A stretch of DNA of 64,000 nt, from NCBI GenBank assembly GCA_905331475.1, contig CAJNYU010000718.1, positions 1 through 64,000 of the forward strand. Direction: 5' to 3'. A model generated the notes under the pieces. It ran no database searches. It was not told the origin of the DNA and saw nothing but the letters and a program-made list of their open reading frames with translations. Source of the DNA: Rotaria socialis. Its lineage: Eukaryota; Rotifera; Eurotatoria; Philodinida; Philodinidae. Each line of letters starts with the position of its first letter. Within the stretch, counting starts at the first letter, position 1. Made by a program: the position numbers and the translations under genes. Shown here one piece after another: positions 22,070 through 35,105 of the stretch.

Positions 22070-25000
22070 TTACCGCTCTTCGTCTAATGATTTTTCAGGT
22101 AATTCTGCTATTGTGTTTATTGAATAGTGTGTTGTTTTACTAAAGCCAACGTGTAGCTTTTTATCATTTTCAACAATTGTACTGTTAGCATTATCAACAG
22201 ATTCAACACTAAATCGATTTGTTGATACTACAATAGAAATAGAGATAGAAATTAATTAGATAACATAATGAAAATCAATATAATTAACCATATGGAATAT
22301 GTATTGGGGGTGAAATCGGTGGTTCGTCATTGGCAGTTTTGATTTTTTTGTTTTCATCATCGAGTAAAATTGGCGAAAAAAGTTTCGTTGTTGAATCGGT
22401 TATTTTACCAATAAAATCATCAAGAATTTTATAATTTAAATTTGTATTTAATGTTTCTAACGGAGCAACAACAGCAGTTTCGAAACATATTACTGAAACA
22501 AAATAAAATATAGTTACATTATATTTGTTCAGATGAACACAATCCCGGTTTAGAATATCGAAAGACTCGAATATTACGCGACTCATTATCTTGACATAGA
22601 ATAAAGAGAAGCAATGCAAAACTAAAGATAATAGGAGAAGATTTTTATTGGTCAATGCTGTTTGGAAATTTAACTAATTTTCGTAGCCGAGAAAAATGGA
22701 GCAAAAAAATTGTTTTAAGGCTTTTGTTGAATTCGCATTACAATATTTGAACTACTGGCACAGGTGTACGATGACTTATAAAATTCGAGGTATACATACA
22801 TCCAGCTTGTTTACGCTCGAGTAATTTATTGAGATCAGGCGTCGATTTTGCACCGGTAATTACTTTTGTACTAAAAATACTTGTCAAAGGAACATAAGTA
22901 GCTAGAATAACATTGATAAATATATAAAATGGTAAACAAAACGAATAGTAAAACATACATCTATGCTTATCGGAAGAATTGCCATGTACTGTATTGTAGT
23001 AATTATGCGATAGAGTCGATTCTAAAACGATTACAAAACAATATTATCCTATGTTAAATAATCTAGATGTTATATTAGAATCATTAAAAATTCCAATAGA
23101 CAAACTAAGAAGCAATATTTCAATAGATGAGCAAAACACATAATCATCGATTAAAGTGATACATGCATATATACATATATATGCATTGTTAAACGCGCGC
23201 AGATAAATATTTCATAATATGAGTATGTAAAACAAGTGAGTAAGATCATTTGACCTCCATAAACTCAATAATACGTGCTTTTATTATACCCGAATTTCGA
23301 CGCGAAACATCTTGACTAGATGGCAAACTCGTTTGAGATCTTGCTGAACATAGACTGTAGTTTGTACTCAATTTTCGACGAAATTTCGTCGAAAATGAAT
23401 TAAGTAATACAGTCTGCTGTGATGTTACGTCTATAGAAGAAGGAATGTTAAGCAAAAAGTCCCAAATTAGCAAATATATTATGCTCTAGATAACACTAGA
23501 AGAAGTTAAACTGAGCAAAACAGTATATAACGACGCCATTTGCCCTCTTCCCACCTAAGAGACGACGGTAGAAAACTTTTCCTTTTCAAAATAATAAAAA
23601 TATAAGTGCTTGATTAACAATAGAAACGGAGTAAATTAACTCGATAGACTTACGCTGTAAATCTGATTCGTCATCTTCAAGAGATTTCGGTTTCATAACA
23701 TTATTATTTCCAATTGTATGATGTTCGGAACCTACAGTGGCGTATTTTTCAAACAATGAAAATAGCAATAAATTTAAAAACAACAACAACAACATACGAT
23801 GAGTTGCATTGCAAGAAAAATCACCGGAATGTGTTCGACCTGGTGTCATTCCATTTCGACTTCGATAAACTGTTTTCGATATAAATGGTCGGGGTTTCAT
23901 GATTTTCTGAATTATTTTTTCGGACTGTGTCGATTCTTCTGTATCTTCAATTGTATTTAAAGTCGATTCTGAATTTGGTTTAGATGATGGCGTTAATATT
24001 GCTAGCGAAGATTCTACTGGTAAAGATTCTGCTAATGGAGATAATGGTAATGATGATGAGATATTCGGTTCGGTCAACGTTACTAATGACGATGCTATTG
24101 GTATTTGAATGTGATGTCTTGGCGGACTATGAGCTGCTTGCCGATTACTTTTTGGTAAAACAGTACGATTGGTATTTGAAGTAACCGAATCGGCCTAACG
24201 AAAGGATATTTTCATTCGAATGGTTGAAATTTTTAATTTGTTTTAATAATTTACCTCTGGTAAAACATCAAAACATCCATAGGCACCGGGCGAACAATGT
24301 AGTTCAACATGAAAACGTCTTTCAGAATTTTCTTCTTCACTTGAATCTTCATATAGCATAATAACAATTTGTGTTAGATAATTCAATTCAGATACGGTAT
24401 CTAAATACTCCATCGAACGCTTCCATTGTTCATCGTCGGATGCCTGCAATCGATAGATGAGGATGTTACTATTGATTTATTAAAATAAAATATTATTTAC
24501 GTCTAGTAAACCACCATAACGAATAACTGTAAGGAGCGAATGGACATGAGATTCACTTGTAAAATATAATCTTGTACGCACATGTCGACCAGGTGTCTGT
24601 ATACCTTTTGAATAGCTACAATGAATAAATAAAAAGAAATACTTTTTATATTTAATAATAGCATTAAAAAAAGAAAAATATATCGCGAATACTGCAGAAA
24701 TTTACGTCTGTATAGCTAATAGTATAAATTTCAAAAAATAAATCCTGCTTTGCCTTGGTCATGATGCAAGAAAAAAAAAGAATCTAAACTGAAAGCATCA
24801 AGAAAAAGAATGCAGCATCGATGAAGCAATACCTGGTGAGATCTACATCGTCTTGGTTTAAATACCTATGATATGATAATTTATTGCAGAGTTTTTACTT
24901 TAAGTTTTTGCTTTTTTTATGTGATTCATTCTTCCAAACGTAGAATTGAATTTCTTACCTTGGATCTAATTTATTAACATGTTCATCATGAGTAAGAACA

Positions 25001-28000
25001 CCAGTTAAATTACACTGAAGATCTAAACGTAGAAGAAAACTTTTTAAATCTTTTGATTCACAATCTTTGTACTTACCAGCTTGAATCTTACGAAGTAATG
25101 GAGTAATAATACCACGAGCTATGCTTAACTTCTCATCAACTGTCATACCATATTCCTAAATTAGTTATTTAGACAAAAAACAAAACTAAAAATGTACAAT
25201 TTCTTACTTGAGGTACAACAATATCAGCTAATGCTTTCGAACATACATACAAATCTTCTGCACAGGAAAATTGCAGAGCATTTTTATTATGAAGTAAATC
25301 ATATTTTATTGAATCATATATATCAGGTACTTTTGATATGTTAAATCTATCTTTTTGTTTATCATAAAAATCTTTTGATAATTTCAACCCTAAAAATATG
25401 AATGAAAAAATAACAATAATAGGCACCAATTTATTATAAGCGTACATCGTCTCAAGCAAAGATCCCATGTTTCCGAATGAAATAATTCGTCTACAAATAC
25501 ACGAAATATGTCGTACTTCACATTTCAAACCGCATACAAATAATATTTGGAACAATCGGTTTACCTGAAGTAGGATTGAGCTCATGAGATTGAATAAGTG
25601 CAATCATTTCATGAATATACTGATATATATTTCGACATGCTGAAACAGGATTTTTAATATAATTCATAGATGATATTAAAGAACGTGAACGAGTTGGTGC
25701 TATCTATAAATTAAATTAAATGTATAAAAATTCCATTGATTTTTCATTACTAACGGTATCATAATCCTCTTGTGTAAACGATCGATCTTTTGCTAAAAGG
25801 TCATGTAATGTGTGTTTGACTTTTTGTTGTTCTTTAGTTGAATCAACATCGTTATCAAGTAAACCATTTGTATTTGCACTTTTTACCATTTGTACAAGTA
25901 TAGGCGCCAATTCACCATCGAGTGCTAATAATCCTTTAGCGAAAGCCGCAGCTGTCATTTGCACGCGACCTTCATCGGACGCATAGATTTTTAAATCGTG
26001 CCGAAATGTGGAATGTAAACGAAGAAGACCAACATCAGGCCGATCGCCAACAGCACCTTGGCCACCTGGATACATTTTACGAAATGCCTATACACGATAA
26101 AAATTCATTGGGTAACAGAAAAGCAAATTATAATGTTTTTACTTTGCCGAGTGCTTCAGCTTGATTTTTTCCTGTTTGAGTTAATTGTCCTCCCCATTTA
26201 ACTACTAAGAGTAATGAAGGTTGAGATGGCATGTTATTGGGTTCTGAATAGAAAATTTAGAAAGAAAGAAATTCAGAACGAAAACAAGGCTTTCTCTGTT
26301 TACCATCTTCACTACTGGTTTTTTTCGGTAGACCTTTTGGTAAATATTTCAATTGAATTTTTCTATTAATACCAGAAAAATGCCCATATAATTCTAATAC
26401 TTGTCTGAGTTGATCTAGTTTGCCTCGTGTTTCAGATGAATTAGGAAATCGCTAGAAATAAAATCAATTATTTTCATAAATAAAAAGATGCTTTGCTTCT
26501 TCATTTTACATTTATTCCTTTATCATCAAGTTCTTTGAGTAGTGCTCGAGTTATATCAAGAACTTCCTATAAACAAAACATTGAATTAATACGAATATAA
26601 AACAAATGTCAACGAACTTGAAGTTGTCCCGGATGTTTTAATTTCAGATGACCTGATTTTGGACCATTATATTTTTCGAATAATTGAAAAAATCTTTTAA
26701 TAAAAAAAAGATAAATATATGCACGAACACGATAATTATTTCATGATCTTGACGCACAATTAAATTATTTTGCTGCACAACCCGAATTGAAAAACTCTAA
26801 CTGATCTTTTTCTCTACTAGTCTTAGGTGTCTATATGAATCTTTTAAATGAAATATCTTAATTTTTAATATAAAAAAAAAACAATTTTCGAAATCAATGA
26901 GTACAATTCTTTAAAATCAAGTATCGAATGATGCCCTATAACAGCAGAGTTTTAGACGGTTATAATTATGAATCTTACTCATTTATTCAATACATCCCAC
27001 TATCTACCGGTTGAAGTTACGGATAGAATAAAAAACTTGAATATTATATTTTGAGCGAATTATTTAAAGTTTTAAACAACTGAAATCTACATTAAAATTT
27101 CTAGAAGATTTTGACTAATTCACAAAGCAAACAACAACAAATACATGATAATTTAATAAGATTTTTGTGTAATTAGATTACTGCTTGTATAAAAGAGTTC
27201 TTAGTGTGATTTCTATGCGATTAAAATATGAAACGCGATGTAACTACATAGTTCATCATAAGGGGATTGCTTTATTCTATTTACTGTTAAGACGCTTTCG
27301 TCGTAATCTTGTTACTTAGGTCTCAAGGGATTCAAGACGGAAACAGCTCCTGGATGACCTTTAATTATATTTGAACGAAGGTTATCATGGCCTATGACAT
27401 TTTGTAGATGAGTACCGGCGCAGATTTTCAAAGGGACATATTTTAAAGTTTTTCACTGTTTCTTTTGGCGAATTTCTAGTTAATGGATTTTGAAAATGTC
27501 ATCATCGTATTTTTATGCGTATCGATAAAAGCGAAGATGTACATCATGTGACAGATTGACACGCATACTCCTACGATTCGTGTATGCAAACGCTCGACCA
27601 GGGATTATTTTCTATAGACATATAAACTAATTTAGTTGTGCTGCAAGGCTAATAAATCACTCTGGATTTGTCTATCTTACAATGGATGTAGAACAGCCAT
27701 TTTCATTTTTTGTTTTGGCGTTCGATCCCCGTGTCGAATAACTGCAATAACACATCGAAGTTCCATTCTTGTGCCTAGTGCAGTTGGTACAAAAGGCGGA
27801 TCATTAGCTTGATAAGCTAATGGATATGGAATGGAAAGTGTTGGTGCAAGTTCACGCATAATCATATGTCTTAAGAATTATAAGAAACAACTTTTCTTTT
27901 TATTTAAAATTGTTTTCAAAATAAATACCCGAGAATCGATGCACAATCATCATAATATTTAGTACTGTTTTTAACAAAACTAAAACCATTTACATCACAT

Positions 28001-30138
28001 ACAAATGATTTCCCTTCAACACGAAGTAAATCGAAACCACATACAGCTTGCTGCAAAAGAAAACATACGAGTAGACATACATATATATATATTTATTTTA
28101 TTAATTAGATAATGTACTTTGAATGCCAAACATATTTTCATGGCAATTAATTTTTCATCAGCCCGTAATATAACTGGATAACGTACTTCTTTACCAAATT
28201 CATCTCGTTCGACTTTCCCATCAAGTCCTGGAGATTTTCTTGCTTCGGCATGTGCATATTCAGCACCAACCGTATAGACCTACAAGTCATGTATTTATCC
28301 GAATGCATAAACGATAAATGAACAAAATAAATACTTTGACATCTGTACCATCTGTTGGCATAAATTCTTCATAAATATATGAACCATCCTTACGAATACT
28401 ATTTTCAGATGTATAAACACTACTTCGACTACCAATCTAAATAGAATACATTCCGAAAATTTTAAATTTCACTGAAAGAAAAACAGTCTAATTGAGTAAA
28501 TTTAAATATAGCGAAAAAAACAACAACAGAAAGATAATTAGCAAAAACCAACAGCCAATTATAGCATAATATATTCATCTTTTTTTCTCTAATTACACTG
28601 TATCTTGATTCATCGAAGTGGTACTGGATATTATTGTTGACGAGCATATTTATCCTAAGTTTCTCAAAACAATACTTAATAAACAAGATGATTGAGTCTA
28701 TATGTACGTAAGGATTTAAGTCATGCAAAGCCTTTAACAATAATAGTTGCTATGATGAAGTGTGACATTACCCTTTATGATAGTGAAATGCATGCATGCA
28801 ACAATAAGTCCAATTCGAAAGCATCGGTCTACACTCTAGTTGTATTTTTCCGACGGAATGAAAATTCTAGTCAAACATTTCGAGATGAAAAGTCAAATTA
28901 TTGCTATCAGATTGTGGTGTGTGTCTATACGCCAGGGATTTTAACGATAGCAAACTAGACGTATGAGACTGCCTTCAGCTATAGAAGAAAAGCAATAACA
29001 ACAATATTAGTCGCGTTTTTTTTTTAATAGTAACTACAATGAACAGCAAAGACTTACAGGGCTGCATATATTTTTACACAAAAACTAAATGGATGAATCG
29101 TATCTCGGGTACCTCAGAACTTGTGAAGAGTGGGATAATGCTTCCGATTAGGGTTTATTGTTACATGCATGCATCCAAAATATGATTAAAAATAAGCAGC
29201 ACTTCATACACAGCCGCTACTTTTATCCAGGGCTGCATCTGTTATAAAGAAACTGACGCACTGAAACATGAAAAAATAATTTCTATAGGAAAAAAACGAA
29301 CCTTCGCGAAACTAAGTGATTACTGATGATTTGCTATCGGGTATAATGTGCAAAATTTTAAAATACCTTTCGGAATAATCTTTGTGATCCGCCACCAGCT
29401 GATGATGGAAAATAAATATAAACATCATGGTTTTCAGCTGATACGGGTTTTTCTACGAATGGCTTATGAAATACTTCACCGTCGATTTCAATTTGATCAT
29501 CTTGCTCATTAACTACAGACAATATTTGCCATATTCCATCTAGTCAGGAAACGAAAAATACTATCATAGAGAAAAATTAATCAAAACTAAATCTTGCATT
29601 ACCAGCATTTAAAGTCCTTCTCAATAGACCATAACGTGGTTGTGCTATTCCAGCATCGTTAAGTATTTCATGTACTTTGATACGATCCATAATATCCCAC
29701 TGTTTATCAAGATCATTGATAAGAAATGGTTTATGAAGACGAGCGTATTGCTGCGTTTTAGCTAATGGAAAATCTTTACTATGAAAACTAATTAGCACAT
29801 GACAAAATGGCCATTCATCAATAGGTTTTTCGTGTATCATGGGTTCCGAAAACACAATTATGCGCATAAATTCAAATTGTTCTAAACGATGCAAAATTTC
29901 TTCCATAGGTTTGGCTTTGACTTTTTTCCATTGCGCACATATGCCAACAGTTATAAAACGACGATCCTCCTGAAAGACAATAAATAACCATGTTTTTTCG
30001 TTGTCTTAAGTAAATAAAAAAGATTACCTCGCTATCATCCGAGTCATTAAGGTGATCCAATAGATCCTCATTTTCATCACCATTCAAAGATTCACCACAA
30101 TATTCATCCCGTTTTGTATTTCCATTAGGCTCACTCAT
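22070..30138 (-). CDS. PPIP5K: PPIP5K/VIP1 inositol-pyrophosphate kinase-phosphatase
   Basis: About 26 exons; those I could fix include 30028-30138, 29603-29969, 29367-29539, 28335-28436, 28118-28279, 27929-28050, 27681-27869, 26618-26693, 26510-26566, 26304-26451, 26143-26243, 25755-26087, 25565-25703, 25446-25490, 25208-25389, 24959-25155, 24833-24865, 24501-24615, 24255-24443, 23798-24194, 23654-23731, 23290-23430, 22959-23021, about 22750-22901, 22289-22492 and 22070-22227; about 1200 aa. The enzyme phosphorylates the 1-position of IP6/5-IP7 and has a histidine acid phosphatase half. The N-terminal ATP-grasp kinase covers residues about 37-370 ([50 protein letters not shown]). [13 protein letters not shown] at about 390 opens the phosphatase domain, followed by [30 protein letters not shown] and [20 protein letters not shown]. 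The tail keeps [16 protein letters not shown] and PLETL as in vertebrate PPIP5Ks. Two junctions near 22500-22900 are unresolved. Two introns (26694-27680; 28437-29366) are 15-20 times the usual size. Confidence 0.93.
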
Positions 30139-30287
30139 TTCTTTATTATGATACAATCCAAAAGAAAGAAAAAAAAGTCACTCTGAAGTTTCATTCATAT
30201 CGTATGCAGCCAATACTGGTATTAAAAATATAGAAACGATGTATTGGTTCGTTTAGAAACCTATGTCTATAATACTAGCGCCCTCTG

Positions 30288-31592
30288 TCATTTCCTTCCT
30301 TCTGAGTCACTAGATGTTGAGCAAGGACCATCATCAGGTGTTGTTAGTTGTATATTCGGTGAACCTGTTAGACCAAATTTAATCATTTGTTTTGGTTCAC
30401 CAGTATTGTCGCCACATGAACATCGACAATTTATTTTATATTCAGGTGCTACAACCTAAATGAAATATTTTGTCAGAATCGATTTCTTTAATACGAATGA
30501 AATTCATTCAGAAATTTGATAACTAAAAAAAATTATAAATATGAAATTAATTTTGCAATGGGACGTGACAGGTGAAGTAAAAATGAAATATAAATTTATA
30601 ATTATTGCACTTTAAAGTCTATTTATAAAACATTAATAACTAAATTAGGCATCCGCTCTCCGGAAATACAATAAAATTGAGAATTTAAAATTTTTTTTCA
30701 ATGCTTTTGTTAAATAAATAACTCTATTTTCTGGTTAACTTAAAATTTCGAGTAGCTTTTATTTTTCTGCAAGTAATTTGTTGAAAATGTTTTTTTAGAT
30801 CACAAAAAATTATTTACAAAACAGCTTGCACAAACCAAAATATTCAAATTTTACTATATTCTATACTTATCAATGCTGCGAGTACTTCAAAACTTCAGCA
30901 GAAGCTTTCTTTCGATAATTGAACAGGAGATATTAAATGTAATAAAACGACTGCATTATGAAACCTTAGTAAAACACTGTTGTTAAGCTTTGTTCTATAG
31001 AATTTAAAATCGCACGTATATTTAAAAGTGATGTCAAATTTTAGTAACTTGAAAAGGATATGAATTTTCGACAATAAGCCACAAAGTTTTCACTGGACCT
31101 TATCGATTTACATTCGAAAAAATCGTGCTTTAAGCGAGGGCATTTTGTTAAGGTACCCAAATTTCTGGTCTTTACTCGCCACTGTTTGATATCTCGAAAA
31201 AAAATTTTTCTCAGTGAAGCCTTTCCAATGATCATAAAAACGTCTCTGTGAGAAGAGGTAAACAATCTAAAATCTTTATTGAACTATAATTCCACATAGA
31301 TGTCGAAATCTGCAAGTTCACTTACCAGATCATATAGATCTCGTAGTACATTAATACCTTGAAAATCACAATCGGGTAATTTTTTTGTTGTATCACAACA
31401 ACAATTACAATCAAGAAATTCTAATCGAAATTTATCTTTAATATAAGCAGGTGATTGTATTGATTGGCAATGTGAATTTTTTTCATTTCCATTTAAATCG
31501 TTTTTGAGTATAGTATCATTTATTGAGCACGTACTACTTCTGATACTATTCGACGAACTAGTAGTTTTATTAGTGCTAGCATTGGAACCCAT
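30288..31592 (-). CDS. small Cys-rich orphan protein, likely myristoylated
   Basis: Two exons, 31326-31592 and 30288-30455, joined by a strong GTAAGT donor and a CATTTAG acceptor; 435 nt, 144 aa. I do not recognise the family. The protein begins MGSNAST, a good N-myristoylation signal, followed by a Ser/Thr/Asn-rich segment. It then has two cysteine clusters: FLDCNCCCDTTKKLPDCDF at about residues 59-77, and INCRCSCGD at about 96-104. The tail is acidic and serine-rich. The intron (870 bp) is long for this window and may hide another exon. If the donor is not used, the first exon reads 13 further residues to a stop at 31284. The second exon is open on both strands, so its minus-strand reading rests on the phase-matched splice. 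It lies 150 bp upstream of the PPIP5K start, on the same strand. Confidence 0.5.
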
Positions 31593-31780
31593 ATAGGTGT
31601 CAAAGTAAAAGACTGAATATTAAAAGGTTATTATCAAACAGTACGAAAAAGTGAATAAACGCGCTAGAGAAATATTAATACAACAACAAAATTCGATGAA
31701 AACATTAAAGATTATAATCACACAGTTACAAACGCAGTCAAATTTCGAAGATTGTAATTCATTTATTTCTGCTAACGCTT

Positions 31781-34700
31781 CTATTTTTTTCGTCGTCGAT
31801 AAGATGTTATTAATTTCATCGTTGAAGTGACGTCTTTATTGCTATTTTTATTGGAGATGCCATCATTGAAATGTCGTACATTTATTACTTGTGACGACGG
31901 TGCCGGTCGTCTAGTAGTCATACTTAAAATAATTAACAGTATAATAATTCCTATTGTTATTGCTCCTAATGCAATATATCGTAATCGTCGCCATAGAAGA
32001 TCACGTTCTTGAGTTTTTCGATAGTTTGTAATGCCTATGAATACAAGATTTCATTTGAAAAAATTTATCACTCAATCGAATTCATCGTAAATATCATTGT
32101 CTGAATCTGAAAAACTCGTGACGATGTGTTTTCTTCGCATTTCTATGAATATAATCTGTGAAACACAAGCTAGAGAATCAATTTACAAAGAGAAAGATCA
32201 TTGATTTAGATTACAGTTTAAAATGTCATTAGAACAAAAGGCGTTTCCAGATGAGTCCAAGGATAGTCTAATTCTCGACTGTTTGAGATGAGAGATAACT
32301 ATAACAAATATTTTATCTAATTTATTCTTCATTAAAAATATCGATCGATTTCTTTGTAATTTAGTTAAAATTGAGAAATGAAACAAACATCAGAACGGAT
32401 AGAACACACCGATATACATATATATATTATTATTACAAAAGAAGGACCCACCAGGAAATTTCGATTTAATCATAATAAGAGCACCATCAACTTTTTTTTC
32501 GACGGTATGATTGTGATTTTGGTATTGCTGTTTGTTTTGTTTAACTGATTGCGATACTCAATATTTTGTGAAACACGATCTGAAAGGAGTGTTGAAGTAT
32601 ATAGGGTAGAAATATGGACCCATCCCCGCCCGCCCCCCACAGACCGGAACAGAGAAACTAATTAATTTCTTTGTCACGGTTTGTGATGGTTTCTAGAGAC
32701 TCCGTACATCATAATACAGAACATAACAGAGAAGCTCCACAGACCATCAGAGATAGTGATAGACGAATTCCAGAAAAGAAGTTTCATCGTGTTTCACATT
32801 TTAATCCCAGAGGGATTGCGCTAACAGCTTTTTCAGCAATGGAAGACTATGTCACTCTCGTCAAACTACGATATAGACACCCTTCGTTATATTATTTAAA
32901 GTTTTTATGTATCAAATAGCCACTTATGAAGTTATTGTCTTACCGAGATCTTTTTTTCCAAAAGGACGATGCGCATGTCCTGTTGTATTGTTTCGACAGT
33001 TTAATTAGAATAGTCGAAATACACTGAAGATTAATTTTCTGTGACGCTATTGCCTGGGGTGATGCCACATAAGTATGTTTTTTTTTCATAATCATATTTC
33101 AGATATAGAATTCTATCAGTGTTTTATCCAATTGGAGGGTAAGGGACATTTTGCCCTCCCGAGAAAAATGGAATAAATAATTAACTTTTATATAACGTGC
33201 AAAACACAGATCTTTTGAACGCGTCAGTATGATGGACTCGATATTATTCATGGTAGTTAGCCCCTTAAAAAACTTTTGTCTGCCCTCCCGATAGCTGAAT
33301 TCGCCCTTCCGGAGCGAAAAATCTAGATAAAACACTGAATTCTATATCGTGAGTCATTATCACTACTCTCAAATTGACGTGATAACAAAGGACATAATAA
33401 CTCTTCATCAGTGCTATTTTTTATACAGAATTAAGTGCAATGTGGTACCAGTGCTTTATCTAGGTTTCGTTGGGTGGATAGTTGAAATTTTTGGAGGGAC
33501 TGCTGGCTAAAACATTGGTTGCCATATAGCTTTTCATGAAATCAACTGTATATTTTCGGATGGACGCCGCCCACCTGGCCTACACAGTAGATAAATCACT
33601 GTGTGGTACTGATTGTAGTATACTTTTTTTAAAGTAATGGAAAAATGTTTAGTAGAACATCAGATTAAAATATTTGATCGAAAATGTTGTGCCAACGCCA
33701 CTAGCTTCGTAGAAAAACATTTATCAGAAAACTAGCGCTAACTTCGGTCAAATATATTTATTTTTAATTGTCAATTTTCAATGTTTTCCAAGACGGTACG
33801 CATGCTTATTCCTACCAATGTTATCTTCGGTGTTATATCAAGACAACCTACGCGCATAAAAAATTGAAAAACAGATGGATCTATTAGAAAATTTATTATA
33901 CGACTTTACATTTCTGTATGAATATGTTGAACAGATGTAACACCCTGTTGCAAATTATATCATCTAGATAAGTGCTTGATAAAATTCTATTTTTATATCA
34001 GATCTAAAGCCTTTATAGAATTCTACACTTCGCAGTAAAATTTAATTGTTTTGCTGTCATCAGTAGTTGCGCAAAGAAAAATCGATGGATATAAAAAAAA
34101 ATACTATAATAGTTATCCCTATCAAAAGAAGGTCAATAGGAGCATTTTTTGCATAGGTTTTCAAGGTTCAAAAAACTTTCTCGACAATTTTTTTTCTTAA
34201 ACCTACGTAACCTTTGGGTAATATTTCTAATCGAATTCGTTTATATATTCTTCCATTCGACATTTTATTTTTCCCAACAAAAAAGGGATAAAATCTCAAT
34301 GGGATTGCATTGTAAAAATATTTCTCAATAACAAAACTAAGGCCAAAATGTTATACTTCCCGTGAATTGCCGATTGTAACAGTTTTCTCTTTGGAGGAAA
34401 AATTGAAGCTGACTAAATCTATTGTTCTAAGCATGGAGCTTGAGTTTTTTTACGAAAGAAAATAGTAGATGAAGTTCTACGTCTCATTATGTAAAGTATA
34501 TTATGAAAAATTCATTTGTTTCTCTCAAATTCAGATAAACCGAAGCGTCTAATAATATTACCAAATACAAGATTTTCATTCTTGCTAAGCATTTCTTCTG
34601 ATCGAAATTCTAATTCGTCAAGTTGTTCATGTCTTAAATTTGCATATTTAAGTGCACGTCGAAGATCATGATCAGTTTGATCGACTATTTTATTCATAGC

Positions 34701-34928
34701 ATCCAACTCTTGTTGATTATTTTTTGCATTTGTATGATCATGAAATGCTCCAGTTGATTTCACATTTAATAACGATGAAAATTTCTTTACTGACGAATTA
34801 TTCTGTTCGGTTGGTTTTGAATTGAAAATTAAAAATTTATTATCTATAATAATTGGTGCTGATCGACTAGATTTTATTGATAATACATTAGATCTTTTTT
34901 TTCCCAAACTTTTTTCATACAAAAACAT
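31781..34928 (-). CDS. R-SNARE (VAMP/synaptobrevin-like) with long intron
   Basis: Exon 1 is 34562-34928 and exon 2 is 31781-32034; the phase-1 junction gives 621 nt, 206 aa. Residues about 72-125 form an R-SNARE motif (NKIVDQTDHDLRRALKYANL then RHEQLDELEFRSEEMLSKNE), with the ionic-layer arginine at 99 placed as in VAMP (R-DQKLSELDDRAD). After a short linker comes a basic/Trp stem (LLWRRLR) and a membrane anchor at about 141-161 (YIALGAITIGIIILLIILSM). It would act in vesicle fusion, tail-anchored, N-terminus cytosolic. Odd points are a 70-residue basic N-terminal region in place of a longin domain, and a 45-residue tail beyond the anchor, long for a brevin. Joining the exons across a 2.5-kb intron is inference from phase and domain order; that intron carries two hAT MITEs. 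Alternatively exon 2 could belong to a separate small membrane-protein gene. Confidence 0.6.
33117..33337. mobile_element. hAT-type MITE, 221 bp
   Basis: Terminal inverted repeats start CAGTGTTTTATC and end GATAAAACACTG. The element is flanked by a perfect 8-bp target-site duplication AATTCTAT (33109-33116 and 33338-33345). CAGTG-type ends with 8-bp duplications are the hAT superfamily hallmark. No transposase, so non-autonomous. It lies in the R-SNARE intron. The minus-strand frame running through it is a by-product of the repeat. Confidence 0.92.
33449..33601. mobile_element. hAT-type MITE, 153 bp
   Basis: Ends CAGTGCTTTATCTAG and AGATAAATCACTG are inverted repeats matching the family of the 221-bp neighbour. 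The 8-bp target-site duplication TGTGGTAC is perfect (33441-33448 and 33602-33609). The interior differs from the neighbour, so the two are different subfamilies or deletion derivatives mobilised by the same transposase. Confidence 0.9.
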
Positions 34929-35105
34929 CTAACAAAGATTTTTCTCTACTAAAAACAAAATTATAATTTTTATGGATGATTCAGGATAATCTATATGAAA
35001 TACAAAAGCGCGTAACCTTTTCGACAGTTTCACTGTTTCGTATTTGTTTAAAATATTTATTTCGTTTCTAAAATACATATTTCACAAAAATTTACAACAA
35101 GCTCG

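Noticed and set aside
28692-28958. 88-aa plus-strand frame in a PPIP5K intron, as a nested gene
   Set aside because: No recognisable domain and the frame opens within AT-rich intron sequence; not enough to call a gene.
32452-32473. ATG at 32473 as start of a separate 91-aa membrane protein
   Set aside because: The 22-nt exon is phase-compatible but short and featureless; the SNARE helix at 34562-34928 matches the same acceptor in phase and gives a sensible R-SNARE. It is kept as an alternative.
33099-33335. 78-aa minus-strand frame
   Set aside because: It lies almost entirely within the 221-bp hAT MITE.
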